59,113 nucleotides of DNA from Trueperella sp. (lineage in GTDB: Bacteria; Actinomycetota; Actinomycetes; Actinomycetales; Actinomycetaceae), in NCBI GenBank assembly GCA_022783305.1, contig JALEWQ010000145.1, positions 1 through 59,113 of the forward strand, given 5' to 3'. This document shows positions 52,904-59,113 of this stretch, one piece after another (position 1 is the first letter of the stretch; every line of letters starts with the position of its first letter). A program made the translations under genes and the position numbers. The notes under the pieces are model-generated. The model did no database searches. It was not told the DNA's origin and saw only the letters and a list, made by a program, of their open reading frames with translations.

Positions 52904-53910
52904 TCTGCGGAGCGAGTGGTGAACCCGGCGCCGTCGGCCGACTCAGATTCCACCGTGGTAACACGGCTGACGGTCCAAGTCGGTCCGGTGGCCAGGTCAG
53001 GGTCGGCCTCCACCTCGGCGGCGAGCTCGTCCATCATGGCGCGGGCCTCCTCGACGATCTGATGTTGCCCGCTGCGCGAGCCAAAGAGCATCCAGCGTGC
53101 GAGCGCCAGCTCGGACAGGAGCACGGTGCGATTAAGGAAGTGCTCGTTCACGGGCTCACCCACTGCGTTCTCATACGAGGTGAGCACCGCCTCAAACAGC
53201 TCTTCATCCAAACCGGAAACGAGGGAGGAGAAGTCAAGTGCCGGATCACCCACGTGCGCCGATCCGAAGCCGAGCACGCAGGAGATCGACCGATCCGACC
53301 ACATGAACTGATCGGGGCCGACATCCCCGTGGACGACGCGCGGCTCGAAGTCCCACAGGTCGGTGGCCTCGAGCGCGTTCTCCCAACGGCGCCGGAGCAC
53401 GGGTGGAAGCGGCGATGCGGCGTCGGCGTCGTGAAGGTCAGACAGGAGGCGGCGCCGGGTAGTCTGCGCGTCGTAGGATGGCAGGCCAGCCGACTCGACC
53501 GTCTCGTGGGGCAGAAGGTGGATGGCGGCGATCGCTCGGCCGAGCTCGTGGGCGCCATCCGAATCCAGCTCGTCGAAATCGCGTTCACGGCCCATGGGCG
53601 CCACGTAGACGACGGCGCGCCCGTCCCTGACCTGCGCGAAGCCCGCCGGCCGGATGACGTCGAAGGGGAGTAAGCCCCGACGTAGTGCCTCCAGGAGGGC
53701 GGGGGCGATGGCGGCCTCGGCCTCGATCATGGCCCCGGCCATGGGGTGCAGGGGATGCTTGACGATCCAGCGTCGCCCGCGCGCGTCGATGACGCCGCCG
53801 TATTGAAAGTCGGTTGTCCGCGTGTAGGGGCCTCGCACACCAACGGCGTCCAGGCCGTCGACGGCGGCAACGGCCAGTGCCGCGAGCTTGAAGGGGGTCG
53901 TGTTCACCAT
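52900..53910 (-). CDS. APH-like phosphotransferase with altered active site
   Basis: This 336-aa protein has the aminoglycoside/macrolide phosphotransferase fold. The beta-3 lysine is in WIVKHP (Lys51) and the catalytic loop reads VVHGDVGPDQF (Asp196). Two usually conserved residues differ: the loop Asn is Gln201, and the metal-binding Asp expected in the VIDFG-type motif is Gly214 (VLGFGSAHVGDP). It could therefore be a pseudokinase or use a different metal ligand. It is convergent with adnB. Start chosen at the ATG where the conserved lead begins; no good ribosome site. It should not be read as a resistance gene on this evidence. Confidence 0.75.
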   Translation of the reverse strand: MVNTTPFKLAALAVAAVDGLDAVGVRGPYTRTTDFQYGGVIDARGRRWIVKHPLHPMAGAMIEAEAAIAPALLEALRRGLLPFDVIRPAGFAQVRDGRAVVYVAPMGRERDFDELDSDGAHELGRAIAAIHLLPHETVESAGLPSYDAQTTRRRLLSDLHDADAASPLPPVLRRRWENALEATDLWDFEPRVVHGDVGPDQFMWSDRSISCVLGFGSAHVGDPALDFSSLVSGLDEELFEAVLTSYENAVGEPVNEHFLNRTVLLSELALARWMLFGSRSGQHQIVEEARAMMDELAAEVEADPDLATGPTWTVSRVTTVESESADGAGFTTRSAD

Positions 53911-54043
53911 TCCACGGTAACGACTTTTGCGGTCAAGCGCGTGGCGTACACACCTTTTGGGCCAGCTCGCACGCCGAGAGCCCCACGCCCCCGCCCCTGA
54001 GAAGTCGCGCCTCATTAGCACGGCGTGGCGCACTACGCCCAAG

Positions 54044-54052
54044 TTATCCACA
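54044..54052 (+). other. Single DnaA-box-like sequence
   Basis: TTATCCACA, a perfect match to the DnaA box consensus, lies 50 bases before the tad operon start, in the 191-base gap after the phosphotransferase gene. There is only one copy and no AT-rich unwinding region, so this is not an origin; it may be chance or a DnaA-regulated site. Confidence 0.35.
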
Positions 54053-54089
54053 GGTGTGGGAAACGGCGGCGAGGCGTGGCGTGAGGTTC

Positions 54090-54095
54090 TAGTGT
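54090..54095 (+). promoter_or_regulatory. -10 box of the tad operon, leaderless
   Basis: TAGTGT lies exactly six bases before the GTG start of the first tad gene. There is no ribosome site. Confidence 0.5.
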
Positions 54096-54101
54096 GACGG
54101 C

Positions 54102-55355
54102 GTGAAGACACAATGGGCAGCCGGGAACGCATGGCTCGATGCGCGAGTGCGCGAGCTTGTGCGCGCCTCCCGCATCGACCCGCAACTTCAGCCGCGTGAA
54201 CTTGAGACGCTCATCGACGACGCGCTCGCGGAATACGAGGAGCTGACGGTCGCGGGAGTGGTGGATCCGATCGCAGACGTGACGGAGGTTCGCCGCAAGC
54301 TCAGAGACGACATCGGAGGCTTTGGGCCGCTCCAATCTCTCATCGACGATCCAACAATCGAGGAGATCTGGATCAACGAGCCCGGCCGCGTCTTCTTCGC
54401 ACGCGACGGCGTGAGCCAGCTGTCGACGATCCTGCTCGAGGCACGCCAGGTTAAGGACCTCGTGGAGCGCATGCTGCGCGCCTCGGGTCGCAGGCTTGAC
54501 CTGTCTCAACCCTTCGTCGACGCCGCGCTCCACACCGGCGAACGCCTCCACGTGGCGATCCCGGACATCACGCGCGAGCACTGGGCGGTCAACATCCGCA
54601 AGTACATCGTGCGCCCGCGCCGGCTACGCGACCTCGTTGAGCTCGGCACGCTGAGCGCGCAGGCCGCAGCCTTCCTTGACGCCGCGATCGACTGCGGGAT
54701 GAACGTTATCGTCTCGGGAGCCACCCAGGCGGGCAAGACCACCTTCCTGCGCGCCCTGCTGGGCGCCATCCCGCCTCATCAGCGCGTCATCACGGCCGAG
54801 GAAGTATTCGAGCTCAACCTCGCCCACCGCGACGTCGTCGCCCTGCAGACCCGCCCGGCCAACATCGAAGACCGCGGAGAGATCACGTTGCGCCGACTCG
54901 TGCGCGAATCGCTACGCATGCGCCCGGACAGGATCGTGATTGGCGAGGTGCGCCAGGCCGAGGCTTTCGACATGCTCATCGCCCTCAACTCCGGTATCCC
55001 TGGCGCCTGCACAATCCACGCCAACTCGGGGCGCGACGCGGTGGCCAAGCTCAGCGTCCTGCCCCTCCTCGCCGGCGAGAACGTCACCTCCGACTTCGTG
55101 ATCCCCACCGTCGCCCACACCATTGACCTCTTGGTTCACCTGCACCGGGACCGGGACGGCAAGCGTCGCGTGCGAGAGATCATCGGCCTGACCGGGCGGA
55201 CGGAAGGCAGCGTGGTTGAGACCAGTGAGCTCTTCGTGGACCGCGGCTTCGGCCTCGAACGGGGAGCGGGATACGTCGCCCGCCCGGAGATCTTCGAGGA
55301 ACACGGTTACGTCCTGCGCGAGTTGCTGGGAGGTGGACGATGGGCTTCGTCGTAG
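54102..55355 (+). CDS. tadA: Tad pilus assembly ATPase (TadA/CpaF type)
   Basis: This 417-aa secretion ATPase powers Flp pilus assembly at the inner face of the membrane. The N-terminal part (about 1-130) has GFGPLQSLIDDPTIEEIWIN. Walker A is GATQAGKTTF (about 210), followed by VITAEEVFEL, LVRESLRMRPDRIVIGEVR (Walker B and His box region) and the GIPGACTIHANS motif. This is the type II/IV secretion ATPase family. The GTG start is supported by the -10 six bases upstream. It overlaps tadB by 16 bp and heads a seven-gene unit. Confidence 0.92.
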   Translation: MKTQWAAGNAWLDARVRELVRASRIDPQLQPRELETLIDDALAEYEELTVAGVVDPIADVTEVRRKLRDDIGGFGPLQSLIDDPTIEEIWINEPGRVFFARDGVSQLSTILLEARQVKDLVERMLRASGRRLDLSQPFVDAALHTGERLHVAIPDITREHWAVNIRKYIVRPRRLRDLVELGTLSAQAAAFLDAAIDCGMNVIVSGATQAGKTTFLRALLGAIPPHQRVITAEEVFELNLAHRDVVALQTRPANIEDRGEITLRRLVRESLRMRPDRIVIGEVRQAEAFDMLIALNSGIPGACTIHANSGRDAVAKLSVLPLLAGENVTSDFVIPTVAHTIDLLVHLHRDRDGKRRVREIIGLTGRTEGSVVETSELFVDRGFGLERGAGYVARPEIFEEHGYVLRELLGGGRWASS

Positions 55356-56155
55356 GGATGGTCGTGGGCCTCGGCGTCTTCCTCGCCGCCGTCGCCTTCC
55401 GGCGGCCGCGTCCCCTCACTGTGCCGAAGCGAGTGTGGCACGCGGCCTGGCCCGCCCTGGCCGCCGGGATCGTCAGCTTCCTGGCGGCGTCGGCTATCTC
55501 GAGTTCGCTCGCCATCTCGGTCCCGATCGCGATCATGTGTGCGGCCGTGCCCGGCGTGTGGCGGGGAGCCCGGGAACGCCGCCGCCGCGAGGAGCTGCGT
55601 GAGGTGTGGCCCGAGGTCATTGACGACATCGTGGCAAGCGTGCGCGTCGGCCTGCCCGTGGGCGAAGCGCTGGCGCTTCTGTCGGTGCGCGGGCCGGACA
55701 TGATGCGCCCGTCGTTTACGCGATTCGCCCAGCACCTGCGCGCTGACGGCCGTCTCGACCCGGCGCTCGACGAGCTCAAAGAGGCGCTCGCGGATCCGAT
55801 GACGGACCGCATCCTCGAGGCGCTGAGGCTGGCCCACGACCTCGGCGGGCGCGACCTATCAGCGGCGCTTGCGAGCTTGGCCTCCCTCGTGCGTGAGGAG
55901 AACCGGGCCCGCGGCGAGCTGCTTGCCCGCCAGTCATGGACGGTCAACGGAGCCAGGCTCGCCGCGGTCGCGCCGTGGATCATGCTGCTGCTCTTTTCCA
56001 CCCGGCCCGGGGCGATCGACGCGTTCACCACGCCGGTGGGCGTGTTCATCCTCGTCGCCGGCTTCGTGTTGACCGTCTTGGCCTACTGGCTCATGCTCCG
56101 GCTCGGTCGCCTACCGGAGGAGGAGCGAATCTTCGCGGGGGTGGGCCATGCTTAG
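55340..56155 (+). CDS. tadB: Tad pilus inner-membrane protein, TadB-like (T2SF domain)
   Basis: This 271-aa protein has two membrane segments near the start (about 1-20 and 40-70) and two near the C-terminus (about 205-255), around a cytoplasmic T2SF/GspF domain with EVIDDIVASVRVGLPVGEALALL and AHDLGGRDLSAALASLA. It serves as platform for the ATPase. GGGAGG precedes the ATG, which lies inside tadA. It overlaps tadC by 8 bp. Confidence 0.88.
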   Translation: MGFVVGMVVGLGVFLAAVAFRRPRPLTVPKRVWHAAWPALAAGIVSFLAASAISSSLAISVPIAIMCAAVPGVWRGARERRRREELREVWPEVIDDIVASVRVGLPVGEALALLSVRGPDMMRPSFTRFAQHLRADGRLDPALDELKEALADPMTDRILEALRLAHDLGGRDLSAALASLASLVREENRARGELLARQSWTVNGARLAAVAPWIMLLLFSTRPGAIDAFTTPVGVFILVAGFVLTVLAYWLMLRLGRLPEEERIFAGVGHA

Positions 56156-57005
56156 TGCACTGACGGGGGTAGCGCTGGTTGCCGGCTTCCTCCTGGTCGG
56201 GGTCTCGCTCGTCTACCGGCCCACTCAGCTGGCCGAACGCGTCCTTCCCTACGTGGCCACCCGCACGAAGCGCCGGCCGCGCCGCCGTGCCGCCGTCGTC
56301 ACCAGGGTCCTCGATGCCGTCGGCTCAACCACCTCCTCGGTCGAGCGCCGCGTCCACATGCTCGGCACTATGACCGTCACTGACTTTCGGGTCCGCCAGC
56401 TCCAGTGGGCGAGCATAGGCCTCGCTTTCGGCTGCGTGCTCGCCTTCGCGCTCATCGTCCGCGGGGTACCGCTTGTGGCCGGCATCCTTGGCGTACTTGT
56501 ATGCACGGCGGCGGGGGTCCTCGGCGCGGACTGGGCACTCAGCAAACAGGTGGACCAGCGTAGCCGCGCCTACACAGCCCAGCTACCGGACGTCGTCGAG
56601 ATCCTCGCCCTCGCCGTCGCCTCGGGCGAATCGATCCGTGTGGCGATTGAGCGGGTGTGCCTCATCGGCAGTGGCGACATGGTCGACGAGCTGAGGCGAA
56701 CGATGAGCGAGGTTCACGCCGGTCAGTCTCTGACGACGGCGCTAACCGACATGGGCAACAGGTCCGCCAACCGCAACGTCGCGCGTTTCGCCGAGGCTAT
56801 CGTCACCGCGCTCGAGCAGGGCAGCGGGCTTTCCGGTTCCCTCCATCTGCAGGCACGGGACGCCCGTGACGCCGCCCGGCGCGACCTACTCGAGGCCGGC
56901 GGCAAGGCTGAGATCGCGATGATGATCCCGGTGGTGTTCATCATCATGCCCCTCACGGTGGTTTTCACCGTGTTCCCCGCACTTCACGCATTGACATTCA
57001 CATGA
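56148..57005 (+). CDS. tadC: Tad pilus inner-membrane protein, TadC-like (T2SF domain)
   Basis: This 285-aa protein is the second platform protein. It has an N-terminal membrane helix, a pair of helices at about 85-125, and a T2SF domain with LPDVVEILALAVASGESIRVAIE and EAIVTALEQGSGLSGSLHLQA. The ending MMIPVVFIIMPLTVVFTVFPA is a typical last helix. It starts within the last codons of tadB. Confidence 0.88.
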   Translation: MLSALTGVALVAGFLLVGVSLVYRPTQLAERVLPYVATRTKRRPRRRAAVVTRVLDAVGSTTSSVERRVHMLGTMTVTDFRVRQLQWASIGLAFGCVLAFALIVRGVPLVAGILGVLVCTAAGVLGADWALSKQVDQRSRAYTAQLPDVVEILALAVASGESIRVAIERVCLIGSGDMVDELRRTMSEVHAGQSLTTALTDMGNRSANRNVARFAEAIVTALEQGSGLSGSLHLQARDARDAARRDLLEAGGKAEIAMMIPVVFIIMPLTVVFTVFPALHALTFT

Positions 57006-57037
57006 GTCACGCGCTGGATACCGACAAGGAGAAACCT

Positions 57038-57226
57038 ATGAAGATTCGACACCTTTTACGCCGGGTACTGTGGCCGGCCGAGCCCCGCGAAGAGGCGGGA
57101 GACGTGCCCGGCTGGGTGATGATCACCCTGATGACGGCCGCCCTCGTAGTCCTCATCTGGGCGGTGGCGGGCCCCGCGCTGACCGACCTGTTCAACAATG
57201 CGATCGAGCGCGTGCTCAACATCTGA
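57038..57226 (+). CDS. Small Flp-pilin-like protein
   Basis: This 62-aa protein has a basic N-terminus (KIRHLLRRVLW), then EEAGDVPGWVMITLMTAALVVLIWAVAG and a short amphipathic end. Position after tadC and a single helix following a Gly suggest the major Flp pilin or a pilin-like subunit. The start has AAGGAG six bases upstream; an in-frame ATG at 57002 is possible but lacks a ribosome site. The glutamate at +5 after the Gly, common in type IV pilins, is missing. Confidence 0.75.
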   Translation: MKIRHLLRRVLWPAEPREEAGDVPGWVMITLMTAALVVLIWAVAGPALTDLFNNAIERVLNI

Positions 57227-57566
57227 GGCCGGCAACGCCACGGTCGGCTTCGTGGCCTCCGTCGGGCTTCTCCTGATGGTGGCCTACACCATCATCGCCG
57301 CGGGGCTGGGCTGGTACGTCCACACCATCGCCACCGACGCGGCGATGGAGGGCGCACGCGTGGGTGCGGCGGCCCATTCGGCCGAGGTGGCCCAGGCCCG
57401 CACGCGCGAGCTCATCTCCGCCGCCCTCGCCCCCGCCTACGCCGGCGATGTCGCCGCCTCCGTGACGTCTACGGGGATCGAGGTGGTGGTGCGGGCCCCG
57501 GTGCCCGGCGCCGGCTTCCTAGGCGAGAACATGATTGAGGTGAGGGCACGTGCGGTGCGTGAATAA
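57198..57566 (+). CDS. TadE-like minor pilin 1
   Basis: This 122-aa protein begins with a short leader then EAGNATVGFVASVGLLLMVAYTIIAAGLGWYV, a pilin-like Gly cleavage site followed by one membrane helix. A small extracellular domain (ATDAAMEGARVGAAA onward) follows, as in TadE proteins. The only usable start overlaps the previous gene by 29 bp and has no ribosome site, so it relies on coupling. It overlaps the next gene by 17 bp. Confidence 0.8.
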   Translation: MRSSACSTSEAGNATVGFVASVGLLLMVAYTIIAAGLGWYVHTIATDAAMEGARVGAAAHSAEVAQARTRELISAALAPAYAGDVAASVTSTGIEVVVRAPVPGAGFLGENMIEVRARAVRE

Positions 57567-57969
57567 ACCCCGCGGCGAGGAGGGCAATGCCATTGTCGAG
57601 TTCGTGGGTATCGTGGTGGTCATCGTGGTTCCCGCGCTCGTTTTGCTCATTGGTCTCGCCACGACGACGTCGGCCCAGCTTGCGCTCGATGACGCCGCCC
57701 GCCAGTCCGCTCGAGCCTACGTGCGCGCGGACTCAGCTCACGCGGGTGAGGCGCGCGGACGGGAGGCGGCAGATCGCGCGTGGAAGGATCGCGGATTGAG
57801 CGAGCCGCTGTCCCTCGACTTCCTCTGCAGTGCGAGCCCGTGCCTGACTCCCGGCGCCGTGGTGACGGCCCGCACCTCGGCCACCGTCACCGTGCCCATC
57901 ATTGGCGCCCTCGCGCTCACGGGAGAGCAGGAGATGGTGGTCGACCAGTACCGGGTGGTGCGGCCATGA
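57550..57969 (+). CDS. TadE-like minor pilin 2
   Basis: This 139-aa protein has the leader MRCVNKPRGEEG, then NAIVEFVGIVVVIVVPALVLLIG. The Gly-Asn junction with Glu at +5 is a textbook prepilin peptidase site, unlike its neighbours. The extracellular part has ALDDAARQSARAYVRADS and a Cys pair (LCSASPCL) likely forming a disulfide. The GTG at 57550 is preferred since GAGGTGAGG lies just upstream; a GTG three codons later is possible. Confidence 0.82.
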   Translation: MRCVNKPRGEEGNAIVEFVGIVVVIVVPALVLLIGLATTTSAQLALDDAARQSARAYVRADSAHAGEARGREAADRAWKDRGLSEPLSLDFLCSASPCLTPGAVVTARTSATVTVPIIGALALTGEQEMVVDQYRVVRP

Positions 57970-58409
57970 CGGGCGCTTCGGCACCCTCGACGCGCACTCG
58001 CGCCCGCGCCGAGCGCGCGGAGGAGGGCAACCTCATCGTGCTCGGGCTGGGCGTGTGGGTGGTGGTCATCTCGCTCATCCTCATCCTGGGCTCGGTCATC
58101 CACGTCTACGGTGTGCGCCGCGACCTGCTCAACACCGCCGACGCCCTCGCCCTCGATTTCGCCCAGGACATCTCGGACGCCGCATACTACTCAGGCTCGT
58201 CCCTCAACCTCACTCCCGCGCCGCCCGCTTCCGGGACGCTGACCGTGGACGGGCGCACCGTGAGCTACGTGACGCGGGTCGCGGACGACGCCGTCGTCGT
58301 GGAGCTCACCGGCCGGGCACGCATCCCGTTCATCCCGCAGCTGCTGAGCGCCGTGGACGAAGTTGACCTCACTGTCACCTCCACGGCCGCGCTGCGGCAA
58401 ATGCCGTAG
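57966..58409 (+). CDS. TadG-like/Rv3660c-neighbour-type pilus assembly protein
   Basis: This 147-aa protein has an Arg-rich leader ending AEEGN, one membrane helix (IVLGLGVWVVVISLILILGSVIHV) and an extracellular beta-rich part with VYGVRRDLLNTADALALDFAQ, the pattern of Tad/TadG-like pilus proteins. The ATG overlaps the preceding stop by 4 bp. Its own TAG stop is the first half of the prfB -10 box. No prepilin peptidase or TadZ gene is present in the window. Confidence 0.78.
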   Translation: MTGASAPSTRTRARAERAEEGNLIVLGLGVWVVVISLILILGSVIHVYGVRRDLLNTADALALDFAQDISDAAYYSGSSLNLTPAPPASGTLTVDGRTVSYVTRVADDAVVVELTGRARIPFIPQLLSAVDEVDLTVTSTAALRQMP

Positions 58410-58412
58410 ACT
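58407..58412 (+). promoter_or_regulatory. -10 box of prfB formed from an upstream stop codon
   Basis: TAGACT lies exactly six bases before the prfB GTG and contains the TAG stop of the last pilus gene. No ribosome site is seen, so the transcript is probably leaderless. Confidence 0.55.
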
Positions 58413-58418
58413 TGCGCC

Positions 58419-59113
<695 letters not shown>

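Noticed and set aside
52900..53910. Antibiotic resistance gene (aminoglycoside or macrolide phosphotransferase)
   Set aside because: The general fold matches, but two catalytic positions are altered and nothing links it to a drug substrate.
54044..54052. DnaA box as a sign of a replication origin
   Set aside because: Only one copy, no AT-rich unwinding element and no dnaA or dnaN nearby; most likely chance or a single regulatory site.

Overview
The window is high-GC DNA, densely packed with mostly complete bacterial genes. Several features point to an actinobacterium: a single-chain type I fatty acid synthase, AdnAB-type helicase-nucleases, DUF3107 and DUF3117 proteins, a Tad pilus locus and many promoters that look leaderless. 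A member of the Actinomycetales, perhaps Actinomycetaceae-like, is my best guess. No rRNA gene, tRNA gene, CRISPR array or intact mobile element was seen.

Layout. (1) 41-2270: a secreted lipoprotein peptidase and a 610-bp divergent gap. (2) 2271-16477: one compact lipid and biotin unit: birA, two acyl-CoA carboxylase subunits, the 3017-aa FAS, acpS and bioY. BirA biotinylates the carboxylase, the carboxylase makes malonyl-CoA for FAS, AcpS arms the FAS carrier domain and BioY brings in biotin. (3) 16556-19782: one-carbon folate genes purU, glyA and folD, with a ZTP (pfl) riboswitch in front of glyA. (4) 19856-23039: exonuclease III, a YihY/BrkB membrane protein and a mannose-1-phosphate guanylyltransferase. 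(5) 23208-31625: a nucleoside uptake and salvage operon (BMP lipoprotein, ATPase, two permeases, cytidine deaminase, thymidine phosphorylase, an unknown papain-like protein, deoC). A lipoprotein gene follows, then a convergent PNP and phosphohexomutase/pentomutase pair on the other strand (to 35051).

(6) 35211-36914: a LOG-family protein, DUF3117 and an O-methyltransferase. (7) 36981-41589, minus strand: aminopeptidase P, a soluble MgtE-N/CBS protein, a DUF1003 membrane protein and an Mrp ATPase. (8) 41667-43129: PHP phosphoesterase and MarC. (9) 43183-44400: a lower-GC islet with a truncated FtsX-like permease and an ABC ATPase. (10) 44405-53910: DEAD-box helicase, DUF3107, AdnA, AdnB and a degenerate APH-like phosphotransferase. 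(11) 54102-58409: a Tad pilus operon, followed by the 5' part of prfB, which runs off the window.

The main points for follow-up are the unknown protein with a papain-like Q-C-H-D pattern inside the nucleoside operon, the recurring TANNNT-N6-start-codon promoters (two of which reuse an upstream stop codon), a palindrome in the birA-FAS promoter, and the low-GC islet.
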